Shown: positions 15,368-24,158 of the stretch, in pieces
Layout: the number at the start of each line of letters is the position of its first letter
How positions within the stretch are numbered: the first letter of the stretch is position 1
Made by a program: the position numbers and the translations under genes
Notes under the pieces: generated by a model
What the model was told of the DNA's origin: nothing
The model's database searches: none
What the model saw: only the letters and a program-made list of their open reading frames with translations
Source of the DNA: Nocardia altamirensis NBRC 108246
GTDB lineage: Bacteria; Actinomycetota; Actinomycetes; Mycobacteriales; Mycobacteriaceae
Direction: 5' to 3'
DNA: 64,000 nucleotides
Assembly: GCF_001612685.1 (NCBI RefSeq)
Contig: NZ_BDAY01000029.1
Location: 62,001-126,000, forward strand

Positions 15368-15403
15368 CGGCGGAACCTCCCAATTTCTGTTGATGTACGG
15401 GCG

Positions 15404-15652
15404 CTACGGTGCAACGATCGGGTGCAACCAAGGGACTGCGTTGTCGGCGAAACTCTGCGTGACCGGCGTCAATCCGCTGTGGTCGTCCAAGGCCATCAGC
15501 GTGACCCCGACCATTCTGGACTCATCACCGCTGGAGGCGATTGAAGATCCGCATTTCGCGCAGAACCCGCGCCGAATTTGCGGGAAGGTCTCGAACCAGC
15601 TCGGCTCCCCGCCCGGCCTTGTCCACTCGAATCCATCTACGGGGAAAGACAC
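15404..15652 (-). pseudogene. GFA/CENP-V-type protein, C-terminal fragment
   Basis: The 82-residue frame has GFCAKCGSSI and ALDDHSGLTPV, the C-terminal half of the GFA (glutathione-dependent formaldehyde-activating-like) zinc fold. The N-terminal half with its own CxC motif is absent. Upstream, another frame reads GDVLSVFP before a stop-shifted join to PVDGFEW, which suggests a frameshift near 15645. It interrupts the otherwise tight operon between the phosphatase and the GNAT-SGNH gene. Probably non-functional. Confidence 0.6.
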
Positions 15653-15738
15653 TCAGGACATCACCGGCGCCCCCGAACGCCATTGACAGTGCTTACATGA
15701 GCACAGTTCCTGCCAAGTGCTTGTGTTCAAGTGTGCTC

Positions 15739-16395
15739 CTACGTCTCACTGAGGTGGCCAATATCGTTGTGCCGCAGCAGGGTCCATCGGTAGCCGTCGT
15801 CAGGGCGGGTCCAAGCCAGTGGTTGCTTCTCCCAGATAGTGATGCCACCGTTGTGGGCGGCGAACGCCGTCGTTGCGCGGGTCTCGGTGGGCAAGTTGAG
15901 GAACAAATACGCTGCGGCGGTGATTGTCTCACCGTGGGCAATGACCAGGACGGTGCCCTCACGATGCCGTTCGAGGAGCGTGGCAAGAGCATTGCGGGCG
16001 CGGTGCAGGAATTCTGCCCAGGTTTCAGCGCCGGGCGCGATCGGACGGTGGGGCCGAAGCGCAGGAATGTCATTGAAGTCCGCGACGACGCTGGTCCAGG
16101 GTCTCCCGTCGGCTTGCGCGTAATCGGGCTCTCTCAGGTCGGTCTCGACGCGCATCGGTAACCCGAGCTGCTCGGCGATGATGTCGGCGGTTTCTCGGGT
16201 TCTGGGCAGCGGGCTGGTGTAGGCGGCGGTGATCGGCTCGATGGCGTGCTCTGCGCGCAGCCTTGCCGCGAGCTGGGCGGCCTGGTCGCGTCCGAGGTTG
16301 GTGAGGCCGGTGCAGCCCCGTGGGCCGCCGACAATGGCATTGACATTGCAGTGCGCTTGGCAGTGGCGGACCAGGATGAGTCGGGCGAAGCTCAT
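15739..16395 (-). CDS. histidine phosphatase superfamily protein
   Basis: A 218-residue protein of the phosphoglycerate-mutase-like family. The N-terminal catalytic motif is LVRHCQAHCN, with Cys in place of the usual Gly of RHG; the second histidine is in VIAHGETI, and the SPLPRTRETA arginine-containing block is present. It removes phosphate from a small molecule, perhaps a sugar phosphate made by the surrounding genes. Its start overlaps the stop of the upstream glycosyltransferase by 4 bases. The Cys change does not remove the catalytic His or Arg. Confidence 0.9.
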   Translation of the reverse strand: MSFARLILVRHCQAHCNVNAIVGGPRGCTGLTNLGRDQAAQLAARLRAEHAIEPITAAYTSPLPRTRETADIIAEQLGLPMRVETDLREPDYAQADGRPWTSVVADFNDIPALRPHRPIAPGAETWAEFLHRARNALATLLERHREGTVLVIAHGETITAAAYLFLNLPTETRATTAFAAHNGGITIWEKQPLAWTRPDDGYRWTLLRHNDIGHLSET

Positions 16396-17522
16396 GAAGT
16401 CCTGCGCATTCCGCGGTCGATGACCTGCTCGTAGAGCCGGACGCAGCGCGTGGCGTGCGCGACGGCGGTGAACCGGTGCGCACGTCGGCGGGCTTGTTCG
16501 GCAAATTCTGCGGCGGCCGATCCCTCCGTGAGGATCATGTCGAGCGCTGCGGCGAGCGCGCCGGGGTCGTTGGCGGGAACGATGTAGCCGGCGTCGCCGA
16601 TGAGTTCGGCCATGTTGGCGACGTCGGTGGCGATGACGGGCACGTTATGAGCGAGGTAGTCGGCGATGGCTCCGCTGCCTTGAAAGCTCGGGTGGTCGCG
16701 GTAGGGGAATACCCCGGCGGTGCTGGCGCGAATCAGGGCTGCCCGACCGGGAGCGTCGACATACCCGGCGACGACAGTGAACTCAGTGACACCGATTCGC
16801 ACGGGCCTGCCGGGTGAATCAGCAGAAGTAGGTGCGGTGGCGTCTTCCCAGAATTGGCCCGCCACAACGACTCTGACGGGTTCGCGCATCAACTGAAGAG
16901 CTGCGGTGAGCAGCCCGGGGTCTTTCCATGGGGCCGCGAACCCGTAGAGGCTGATCACGGGCAGCCCGTGCGGCACGTGTAAAGCGGCGGCGAGGGCTGC
17001 AGATGGGCACGGCAGCGTTCCATCAGGGATCGTGGTGGGCAGCCAGGCGACCTGACCACTACGCAGGGAGGGACTGGTGGCAGTCAGTCGAACTTTGCCG
17101 TGCTGGCCGAAGTAGACGTACCCGTCCGCGCTCGTGATCTGTTCTCGCACAACGCGGTTCCACCGCGCATCGGGCACATGGTCGCGAAACAGCGTTGGGT
17201 CGAGGGTGTGGACGTGATAGGCGATCGGGGGCGGCGAACGTCGGTGCCAGCAAGCGGCGACGAGATGATCGATTTCGAGGTTTCCCGCGTGCAGTGCCAC
17301 GACGTCATAGGCTGCGGGGTCGATCTGGTCGGCGAGTGCACGGGCCGAGGCCACAATGCGGTCGATCGGCCAGAATCGTTGGCTGTCCTGGTCATAGGGA
17401 ATGCCGGTCGAACCGTGTCGGTCGACCAGGACACCGATCTCGCGCAGCCCGGCAGTGAGCGCGTCGAGGTAGGGCGGCAGGCTGCCGCCTGGATGGTTCG
17501 GGCCGAGAATCAGAACTCGCAT
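16392..17522 (-). CDS. glycosyltransferase, GT4/GT-B type (first)
   Basis: A 376-residue GT-B-fold glycosyltransferase. It begins MRVLILGPNHPGGSLP, has a sugar-nucleotide-binding C-terminal half (VISLYGFAAPWKDPGLL, FPYRDHPSFQGSGAIADYLA) and a late E in NMAELIGDAGY. It would transfer a sugar from a nucleotide donor to an unknown acceptor in the cytoplasm. It starts 3 bases after the stop of the neighbouring glycosyltransferase and overlaps the phosphatase gene at its end. The two GT4 genes of this operon are clearly different from each other. Confidence 0.9.
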   Translation of the reverse strand: MRVLILGPNHPGGSLPPYLDALTAGLREIGVLVDRHGSTGIPYDQDSQRFWPIDRIVASARALADQIDPAAYDVVALHAGNLEIDHLVAACWHRRSPPPIAYHVHTLDPTLFRDHVPDARWNRVVREQITSADGYVYFGQHGKVRLTATSPSLRSGQVAWLPTTIPDGTLPCPSAALAAALHVPHGLPVISLYGFAAPWKDPGLLTAALQLMREPVRVVVAGQFWEDATAPTSADSPGRPVRIGVTEFTVVAGYVDAPGRAALIRASTAGVFPYRDHPSFQGSGAIADYLAHNVPVIATDVANMAELIGDAGYIVPANDPGALAAALDMILTEGSAAAEFAEQARRRAHRFTAVAHATRCVRLYEQVIDRGMRRTS

Positions 17523-17525
17523 TGG

Positions 17526-18671
17526 TCATGCTTTCGATTGCTGTGCTCGGTATGAGTGCAACCTCTGGTAAGTCGCGAGGGTTTGCGTTGCGGCCCGGCC
17601 CCATTCGAGTGCGGCCGGGAGTACGCCAGTGGGCTGCACGAGTTGGTCGAGGCGGGCCCGGATGTCGTGTCCGGTGCGGTAGGTGTATCCGCCTCCTGCG
17701 GCGAGCAGTTCCGGGGCGGTGCCCAGGTCGGCAGGTAACAGGACGGGTGTGCCGCAAGCGAGCGCCTCGGCGATGGCCAGTCCGAAGCCTTCCCATCTTG
17801 AGGTCGACAGCAGGTAGTCCGCAGCCCGGTAGAAGCTAGGCAGGTCGGCATCGGGCAGATCGCGCAGGATCGTGACGTTGGTTTCGGTGCCGGTCAGGGT
17901 GATCGGTGCCAGCGCCGGAGCGTGGCCGAGCAGAACGGTGATGTGGGCGCAGTCCTCGAGCTCGCTGGCGAGTCGTTCGAGATGATCCCAGCCTTTCATC
18001 GGCGTGGTCTTGCCGACCCACACCAATCGGTGACGCCGACCCTGTGGACCGGTCCAGGGCGGCGGTGCAGTGAGTTCTTCGTCCAGCCGACTATGAGTGG
18101 TGGTGCGGGCCCCGGGCCCTAGAGTGATCCGCTCTCCGCTGGTAGGCGGGCAGATCGGTCCGGGGCCGAACCGTTGCCGGTCGACGCCGTTGGCGATCAC
18201 GCGGGGCCGGTCGATGTCGTAGGCGGCGGCGAGGTCCGCGGCGGCGAATTCGCTGACCGCCACGACGATGTCGGCGAGGTGTAGTAGTTCGTGCTCGGCG
18301 GTGATCAGGTGCGGCCAGGCGTGCATCGTGGCGGCCGACAGATCGCCGCGGATCAGGACCGGCGTCCGGTCCTCGGCGCGGCGGCGCAGATATTCGAGAG
18401 TTTCCGCTTCCCAGGACGAGGATTCCACCACGTCCGGCCGCAGTGCCACCAACGCCTGCGACACTGCCTGGCGGTGGGTGGCCAGATCCTCGGTGCGTGG
18501 CAACGTCATAACGCGAATACCATGCTCGAACATCGGATGTGGCGTGTGTTGGGTGATGAGAGTGATCTCGTGACCGGCGTCGCGCAGCAGCGGGGCCAGT
18601 GCACGGTAGAGGGTGCAGATGCCGCCGCGTCCGATCGAGTGCAGGTCTCGGTGGACGATCGCGATGTGCAT
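17526..18671 (-). CDS. glycosyltransferase, GT4/GT-B type (second)
   Basis: A 381-residue GT4 protein. The N-terminus MHIAIVHRDLHSIGRGGI gives the Gly-rich acceptor loop, VWVGKTTPMKGWDHL the donor-site start, and EGFGLAIAEALACGTPV the family E-x7-E motif. It is likely retaining and uses a nucleotide-sugar donor. It follows the APH-like kinase after only 6 bases. No membrane segment is visible, so the acceptor is probably soluble or presented at the membrane by another factor. Confidence 0.93.
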   Translation of the reverse strand: MHIAIVHRDLHSIGRGGICTLYRALAPLLRDAGHEITLITQHTPHPMFEHGIRVMTLPRTEDLATHRQAVSQALVALRPDVVESSSWEAETLEYLRRRAEDRTPVLIRGDLSAATMHAWPHLITAEHELLHLADIVVAVSEFAAADLAAAYDIDRPRVIANGVDRQRFGPGPICPPTSGERITLGPGARTTTHSRLDEELTAPPPWTGPQGRRHRLVWVGKTTPMKGWDHLERLASELEDCAHITVLLGHAPALAPITLTGTETNVTILRDLPDADLPSFYRAADYLLSTSRWEGFGLAIAEALACGTPVLLPADLGTAPELLAAGGGYTYRTGHDIRARLDQLVQPTGVLPAALEWGRAATQTLATYQRLHSYRAQQSKA

Positions 18672-18677
18672 CGTCGT

Positions 18678-19550
18678 CTACCGCCGATCGTGGAGGCGGG
18701 CGCGAACCGCTTCCCATTGCGGTTCGATCAACGCCAGCCTGGCAGTCCGGAAGTCGCCGTCATCGAGTTCGGTGTGCAAACGTAGTTCGCGCGAGAGCAC
18801 CATTGCCTGGTTCACCAAAAACGGTGTCTCGATGCCGATCTCGGCCACGACCGCCTCGATGCTCGATTGCGCGCCCGCTGTGCCTACCAGCAGGGCGTGC
18901 AGCATCGCGAGGTCGAACCCTGCCGCGAAGAGTCCGGTGAACTCGAAATCGACCGGGACACAGCCGCCGTCGTCGGTGATCAGCAGGTTCGCCGGTAGCG
19001 AATCGCCGTGGGCGACCGCGTCGACGGGTCCGACGGCGCCGATCAGTCGGTGTAGTGCGATTCGGTCGTCGTCGTCGAAGATCCCGATGCGGTGGTAGCG
19101 CTCGACCCGGTCCGGGTAGTCGAACACCGCTGACAGTGCTCCCGGTGGTGGGTTCCATGCGCCGAATCCGAGCAGAGTGTTCAAGGTAGCCTTGAGCGCC
19201 GCTGGGGTGAGGGGACCGGCTGGGTATCGCTCGGTGTCCACGACGCGGCCGGGGATGTGTTCGATGACGAGGACGCGTCCGTTCGCGGCGTGGACCAGTT
19301 CCGGTACTCGCACCGGGGGCGGGCAGGCCGCGAATGCCCGGTAGATGCCGATCTCGTGGTCGAATTTGTTGTGCCAGAACGTCTCATCGGTCAGGCACAC
19401 CTTGATGACGGCCGCTTGGCCCTGGTAGTCGCCGACGACCAGCAAGGATTTGTCGGTGGCACGCAGGACGCGGTCGAGGGTGACGTCCGCGCCGAGCTCC
19501 TCGGTGAGTTTCGCGGTGGCGGTTTCGAGATCAAGCGGTGCGCCGTTCAT
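18678..19550 (-). CDS. APH/choline-kinase-like small-molecule kinase
   Basis: A 290-residue kinase of the aminoglycoside-phosphotransferase fold. Visible: an ATP-site lysine strand (AAVIKVCL), the catalytic Brenner loop AHGDSLPANLL and the metal-binding DFE of PVDFEFTG. Such enzymes phosphorylate hydroxyls of sugars, amino alcohols or antibiotics. The ATG at 19550 is preferred to 19556 because GGGGAGGA is 5 bases upstream of it. It overlaps the end of the glycosyltransferase gene by 20 bases. In this operon it more likely acts in synthesis or self-protection than in aminoglycoside resistance. Confidence 0.88.
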   Translation of the reverse strand: MNGAPLDLETATAKLTEELGADVTLDRVLRATDKSLLVVGDYQGQAAVIKVCLTDETFWHNKFDHEIGIYRAFAACPPPVRVPELVHAANGRVLVIEHIPGRVVDTERYPAGPLTPAALKATLNTLLGFGAWNPPPGALSAVFDYPDRVERYHRIGIFDDDDRIALHRLIGAVGPVDAVAHGDSLPANLLITDDGGCVPVDFEFTGLFAAGFDLAMLHALLVGTAGAQSSIEAVVAEIGIETPFLVNQAMVLSRELRLHTELDDGDFRTARLALIEPQWEAVRARLHDRR

Positions 19551-20496
19551 CGGCATCCTCCCCGGTCGCTGTGATGATGTCGGTCAATCGCTCGATCAGG
19601 TCGGTCTCGGCGTCGGGTTCGCGCCAGGCATGGGCGAGCGCATGAATCGACTGCTGGTAGTAGTGCGGGTTCCCCAGTCCACCGGCAGTGAGCCGGCCGA
19701 GCACCTGCCAGTACATGATGGAGGTGTAGAGCCGGAATCGGTGGGATCTGTCTGTGCTGGTCGGCCATCGGGCCCAGATCCGGCGGACCAGCGCACCGAA
19801 CCGCGCCATCGCCGCCGCATTGTCAGCTACCGCGCCGATCATGCTGCCCGTGGCAGGAAGCCGGTGGTAGATCACCGTCGGCGCCGCGCATCGTCCGATG
19901 CGGTAGCCGTGCTCGCGGGTCAACCGCAACCAGAAATCCCAGTCCTCGATCGCGGGCAACCCCGGATCGAAGCGGGCCCTCCCAGCGCGGGGCGACCGCA
20001 GGACCGCGGCATGGACAGGGAACAGGTTGCACGCCTCCAACAACACCGGGTCGAACGCAACATCCCAAGGGGTCGTGGCCGTGAGGACGGGGCCGATCGC
20101 GGTACTCGGGTCGATTCGATGGTCGGCGACCAGACATGTGGTGGCGACCGCGTCGATTCCTGACTCCAGGGCGGCCAGAGCGGTAGAGAGGTGCCCAGGA
20201 AGGAAGAGGTCGTCGTCGTCGAGAAACGCGACATGGGCGCCGTGCGCGTGCTCGATGCCGGTGTTGCGGGCACACGAAAGGCCACGGCGGAGGGGATGGT
20301 TGATCAACTGGGTCACCAATCCCCGTTCGCGGGCGTCCCGCACCACGTCCTCGACCGGGGAGCCCCCGTCGTTGATCACGATGACCTCGATTTCGCGCAG
20401 GTCGACACCGCGTTGGGCGACGATGCTCGCCAACGCCTGCCCCACCTCGGCGGGCCGGTCGAGCGTCGGCACGATCACGCTCACGATCGGGTTCAT
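19531..20496 (-). CDS. glycosyltransferase family 2
   Basis: A 321-residue GT-A-type transferase. It begins MNPIVSVIVPTLDRPAEV and shows the nucleotide-sugar motif VIVINDGGS, the DxD metal site in AFLDDDDLFLPGH, and the catalytic ED-W region AIEDWDFWLRL. The start at 20496 overlaps the stop of the HPr-kinase-like gene (ATGA); upstream in-frame starts would run deep into that gene. It is cytoplasmic, without membrane helices. The acceptor is unknown. Confidence 0.93.
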   Translation of the reverse strand: MNPIVSVIVPTLDRPAEVGQALASIVAQRGVDLREIEVIVINDGGSPVEDVVRDARERGLVTQLINHPLRRGLSCARNTGIEHAHGAHVAFLDDDDLFLPGHLSTALAALESGIDAVATTCLVADHRIDPSTAIGPVLTATTPWDVAFDPVLLEACNLFPVHAAVLRSPRAGRARFDPGLPAIEDWDFWLRLTREHGYRIGRCAAPTVIYHRLPATGSMIGAVADNAAAMARFGALVRRIWARWPTSTDRSHRFRLYTSIMYWQVLGRLTAGGLGNPHYYQQSIHALAHAWREPDAETDLIERLTDIITATGEDADERRTA

Positions 20497-21500
20497 GCCG
20501 TCACACCCGAATCGGCGAGCCAGTCCGACAACGGGCCCAGCTTGCCGCGATGGCACCACTGCACGATCCGCGAGCACGCTGCGAGGTCGGTCAACAAGCC
20601 CCGGGAATCGTGGGCGTAGTGGTCGCGGTTGCGTTCACGGCGGGGAAGGTAGCGGGTGTTGAGGTTCGGATCGAAAACCCAGTCGAACCGGACATGCGGC
20701 CACAGCGCCACTGCCGGATCTTCCACGGGCGCTGGAACACTCACGCGGCCATTGGGTCCGTAGTCTGCCAGCGCCACGGTGACGTCGCGTTGCCCCAAAG
20801 CGGTATGCACCGGGTGTGGCTGTCCGAGGCGCGCGAAGGTGAACAGCAGCCTGCGGTCGCGCCCGTAGCGTGCGAGCCGGGGCATCTTGCGGAAAGCGTC
20901 GATGTCGACGCCCTCGTTCTCCCATGGCTCACCGAGTCGATCCTCGTAGTCGAGATAGGTGCCGATCTTGATCGGGATCGGTGTGGGCAGCGACGTGATG
21001 ACCAGACCGTCGCCGCTGCGGTAGAGGATCAGGTGATCGTTGGACAGGTACTGGTATCCCCATGTCAGCGCGGCGTTGAGCGCCAGGGTGGTTTTGCCGC
21101 TTCCCTTGTCGCCGACGAGGAGGATCACCCTGTTGTCGTCGGCAACCGCCGATGCGTGCAGCATGGTGTAATGGCGGGCCTCGCAGTAGTCGAGTAGCAC
21201 CTCCCGGATCGCCTTGCGGGTCGTTATCGCCAGGTCACGTTCGTTTGTCGAGTAGATCGTCAATACCCGGCCCCCTGGGTCGGCCCGGTAGCCGACCTTC
21301 CACGGTGTCAATGCCATGTCGCGCTCGGCTGCCCGTGCCTCGGCGCGAATCGTCCAGGCCGCCGGGTGCTCGGCTGGGCCGCCGTCGGTGATCTGATAGA
21401 ACTCGCGCAAATACCGGACCAAGTCGGCGTGGCCGGTCTGTAGGGCGATAGTGACTGTTCCCAGGTCGATCCCGTACTCGCGCCAGGTGCTGCTGCTCAT
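20493..21500 (-). CDS. HPr-kinase-like P-loop protein
   Basis: A 335-residue protein with a PEP-carboxykinase/HprK-type nucleotide site: Walker A GDKGSGKTTL after MLHASAVADDNRVILLV, and the later SNDHLILYR block with the conserved Asp. The arrangement (His-Ala-Ser strand, then P-loop) is that of HPr(Ser) kinase-like proteins often found in peptide and sugar natural-product clusters, where they phosphorylate a small substrate or peptide. The N-terminal ~120 residues are a separate domain. Both ends overlap neighbours by 4 bases, so it is co-translated with the epimerase and the glycosyltransferase. Confidence 0.85.
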   Translation of the reverse strand: MSSSTWREYGIDLGTVTIALQTGHADLVRYLREFYQITDGGPAEHPAAWTIRAEARAAERDMALTPWKVGYRADPGGRVLTIYSTNERDLAITTRKAIREVLLDYCEARHYTMLHASAVADDNRVILLVGDKGSGKTTLALNAALTWGYQYLSNDHLILYRSGDGLVITSLPTPIPIKIGTYLDYEDRLGEPWENEGVDIDAFRKMPRLARYGRDRRLLFTFARLGQPHPVHTALGQRDVTVALADYGPNGRVSVPAPVEDPAVALWPHVRFDWVFDPNLNTRYLPRRERNRDHYAHDSRGLLTDLAACSRIVQWCHRGKLGPLSDWLADSGVTA

Positions 21501-22471
21501 GCGTCTGCTCCCATCGCCGATCGGGCCAGTCCCGCGATGCCCTCGGCCAATCCGATCCGAGGTGCCCAGTCCAAAACTGCTGCGGCCTTGTCGATCCGCA
21601 GGCACATCCGTTCGATGCCGCCTGGAACCGAACTCACCGGATCGGGTGCCGCCTCGTGATTGGTGACATCGCGGACGATCGAGTGAATTTCGGCAACGCT
21701 GGTCTCGACGCCGCTGCCGATGTTCACCCTGCCCGCCGGCGCCGAGACGCATGCGTGTAGGACCGCCGCGGCAACATCGTGCACGTGCACGAAGTCTCTG
21801 GTCGGGAATCCGTTGCCGTGCAAGACGGATGGCTGACCGGCGGCGGTGTCGGCGAGAAAGCGGCTGATCACTCCTGCACGGTCTGAGGCTTGGCCCGGCC
21901 CGTAGACATTTCCCAGGATCAGCGACGTCGCTGGCAATCTGCCCTGGTCAGCGAACCACTCGACGTAGCTGAGCGCGGCGGCCTTGCTCATGCCGTACGG
22001 ATTGGTCGGCACCGGTCGGTGTTCCTCGGAGACCGGAAGATCGGTTGTCGCACCGTAGATCGCCGACGACCCGGCGAAAACCAACAGCTCGACACCGGCT
22101 TCCGCCGCGGCCTCAGCGACGGCGATCGTGCCACACACATTCATTTCGGCGTCGGTTTCGGGATGACGGATAGCTGTCGAGACCAGCACCTGGGCTGCGA
22201 GATGGATGACGATGTGCGGGGCGAAGTCTCCGATCAGATCAACGAATCGCGCCGAGCGAACATCGCACAACTCCATGCGCGGCGGCGACGGGCAGCCTGG
22301 CGGTGGTGGTCCCACGAGGTCGACCGACATCACCTCTGCGCCAACCTCGTTCAACAGGTTGACGACAGCCGAGCCGATGAACCCGCTCCCGCCGGTCACC
22401 AACACTCGTCGGTCGAGGGTCGACGTCTTCGCGGAACTCTGCGGACTGATGATCCTTGGCAGTGTGCGCAT
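21497..22471 (-). CDS. NAD-dependent nucleotide-sugar epimerase/dehydratase
   Basis: A 324-residue extended short-chain dehydrogenase. The Rossmann motif is VTGGSGFIGS (~25-34), the catalytic Ser lies in FAGSSAIYG and the YxxxK pair in NPYGMSKAAALSY. It resembles UDP-glucose 4-epimerase/dTDP-glucose dehydratase types and would make the activated sugar used by the three glycosyltransferases downstream. It is the first gene of the minus-strand operon. The ATG at 22471 follows GGGAGGA with a 7-base gap. Which sugar it makes cannot be read from the sequence. Confidence 0.92.
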   Translation of the reverse strand: MRTLPRIISPQSSAKTSTLDRRVLVTGGSGFIGSAVVNLLNEVGAEVMSVDLVGPPPPGCPSPPRMELCDVRSARFVDLIGDFAPHIVIHLAAQVLVSTAIRHPETDAEMNVCGTIAVAEAAAEAGVELLVFAGSSAIYGATTDLPVSEEHRPVPTNPYGMSKAAALSYVEWFADQGRLPATSLILGNVYGPGQASDRAGVISRFLADTAAGQPSVLHGNGFPTRDFVHVHDVAAAVLHACVSAPAGRVNIGSGVETSVAEIHSIVRDVTNHEAAPDPVSSVPGGIERMCLRIDKAAAVLDWAPRIGLAEGIAGLARSAMGADA

Positions 22472-22686
22472 TCAGCTGTCCTCCCACCCTGCGACAGCCC
22501 GGGACAATGCGCGCTGCGCGGGTGAACGCGCATGCCACTGCGTCAATGTTTCCCGCTTGAAGCGGTGCACGGGCTACCTGGATCTCAAACGGTACCCACT
22601 AAGATGGCGGTTGTCCACCAGGTGGATAGGTGCCAGGTGGTGGGGGGTTTGCGGATATCCACTAGCAATCCGGTAGCGTCTTTGCT
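22472..22686. promoter_or_regulatory. divergent promoter region between the glyco-operon and the GntR gene
   Basis: This 215-bp region serves two divergent transcripts. A perfect palindrome TCCACCAGGTGGA lies at 22614-22626, and a related half-site TCCACT follows at about 22658. A TAAGAT box at 22600-22605 and TAGCGT at 22674-22679 are -10 candidates; the latter is 7 bases before the GntR ATG, which has no Shine-Dalgarno and so is probably leaderless. The palindrome is a fair candidate operator for the GntR protein, which could control both directions. Confidence 0.5.
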
Positions 22687-23442
22687 ATGCCGAAAAAGCC
22701 CGAATACCTCTCGATCGCAGACACACTGCGAGCCGAAGTGCTCGCCGGCGATTACGACGCCGCGCCCCTTCCCGGCAACGGTGACATCGCTGAACGCTTC
22801 GACGTCAACATGAAGACTGCTGGACGCGCTGTGCAACAACTGGTCGCCGAAGGTTTGGTGATCGCTCGGCCTGGGCTGCGAGCGGTTCCCACTCCGCCCG
22901 AGCTGCGTGGAACTCGGTGGCCGATGAACGGTCGCTACGCCCGTGCCCGCGCCGCACGGGGGCTGGTCTTCGGTGGCGATGTCAGCGGCAACGTCCGCAA
23001 GGACACCGTTCGCCGCGAATGGGCGTCCGCCCCACTGCTGATCGCGCACCTGCTCGGCGTCAAAGAAGGCGCGCGGGTCATGCGCCGCAACAGCCGCACC
23101 TTCATCGATGACGTCGCGACCGAGGACACGTTCCTGTTCTTCCCGGAAGCGATCGTCAAAGCCGCTCCCGAACTCGAAACTGCGGACCGCATTCAGGTCG
23201 TGGCCCTCGTCGAGGACGCCGGGCATACGGTGACGAGAACCGCCAACGAGATCCGAGCTCGACACGCCACGACCTCGGAGCAGGAGTTGTTCGGCATCGA
23301 CGCGAACAGCATCGTCATCGAACACATCCACGGAACCTACGGCGCCGCAGGCGAACCGCTCGAGGCTGTCATCAACGTTCGACCTGCTCAAGGCGGTGTG
23401 ATCACCTTCGACACCTACGAAGCACCGCTCGACAACGAATAG
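22687..23442 (+). CDS. GntR-family regulator with UTRA effector domain
   Basis: A 251-residue regulator. Residues ~8-75 are a winged helix of the GntR type (YLSIADTLRAEVLAGDY, then GDIAERFDVNMKTAGRAVQQLV), and residues ~95-245 form a UTRA ligand-binding domain of the HutC subfamily. UTRA proteins bind small metabolites, often sugars, sugar phosphates or nucleotides. It is co-directional with the OMP-decarboxylase gene 12 bases downstream and divergent from the glycosyltransferase operon, so it probably regulates both. The ATG is leaderless by pattern (TAGCGT 7 bases before). Confidence 0.9.
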   Translation: MPKKPEYLSIADTLRAEVLAGDYDAAPLPGNGDIAERFDVNMKTAGRAVQQLVAEGLVIARPGLRAVPTPPELRGTRWPMNGRYARARAARGLVFGGDVSGNVRKDTVRREWASAPLLIAHLLGVKEGARVMRRNSRTFIDDVATEDTFLFFPEAIVKAAPELETADRIQVVALVEDAGHTVTRTANEIRARHATTSEQELFGIDANSIVIEHIHGTYGAAGEPLEAVINVRPAQGGVITFDTYEAPLDNE

Positions 23443-23454
23443 AAGGAGACCCCG

Positions 23455-24156
23455 ATGTACACCTCCACCACTGCGGTCAGAAACCGGCTGGCTATCGCCC
23501 TCGACACCAGCGATCTGGACACCGCGGTGTCCATCGCCAAGGCCGTGCAACCTGACATCGGCGTCGCCAAAGTCGGACTCCAACTATTCAGCGCTGCCGG
23601 ACGGGACGCCGTGCGCGCCATCCAGGACATCGGTATGGATGTCTTCCTCGACGTCAAGCTGCACGACATTCCGAATACCGTCTACGGAGCCAGCACCGTT
23701 CTCGGGGCACTCGGCGTGCAGTTCCTGACCGTTCACGCGGGCGGTGGAACGGCCATGCTCGAAGCGGCGGTGAAGGGGCTCAGCGAAGGCGCGAGCAACG
23801 CTGGGCTTGCGGCGCCGACCGTGCTCGCGGTCACCGTGTTGACCAGCACGCCCGACGCATCACCGGAACTGCTCAACGAGCGACTGGCCGCCGCTGTCGC
23901 CGCCAACTGCGGTGGTGTCGTCTGCGCGGCCAGCGACCTGTCCGTCATCCGCGCCGCGGCACCTGACATCCTGACCGTCGTTCCCGGAATCCGCCCGGCC
24001 GGTGGCGCGGTCCACGACCAACAGCGCGTCGCGACACCGGCCGAAGCCATTCGCAGCGGCGCCAGCATTCTCGTCCTCGGCAGGGCAATCACCGCCGCAA
24101 CGGATCCTGCCGAAGCGGCACAGGCCATCGCCGCAGAAGTCGCGCAGGCGATCTGA
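23455..24156 (+). CDS. pyrF: orotidine-5'-phosphate decarboxylase, short type-I form
   Basis: A 233-residue TIM-barrel enzyme with the type-I OMP decarboxylase signature: FLDVKLHDIPNTVYG (catalytic D-x-K-x2-D) and PGIRPAGGAV near the phosphate site, then LVLGRAIT. It converts orotidine 5'-phosphate to UMP. In actinomycetes the housekeeping enzyme is usually the longer type-2 form, so this short copy beside a GntR gene is probably a dedicated accessory enzyme feeding UMP/UDP to the sugar pathway. It starts 12 bases after the GntR gene behind AAGGAG and is followed by a strong terminator. A changed substrate within the OMPDC suprafamily remains possible. Confidence 0.88.
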   Translation: MYTSTTAVRNRLAIALDTSDLDTAVSIAKAVQPDIGVAKVGLQLFSAAGRDAVRAIQDIGMDVFLDVKLHDIPNTVYGASTVLGALGVQFLTVHAGGGTAMLEAAVKGLSEGASNAGLAAPTVLAVTVLTSTPDASPELLNERLAAAVAANCGGVVCAASDLSVIRAAAPDILTVVPGIRPAGGAVHDQQRVATPAEAIRSGASILVLGRAITAATDPAEAAQAIAAEVAQAI

Positions 24157-24158
24157 TC

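Noticed and set aside
18678..19550. Aminoglycoside resistance gene
   Set aside because: The fold is right but the gene is embedded in a glycosylation operon; no resistance-specific signature was recognised.
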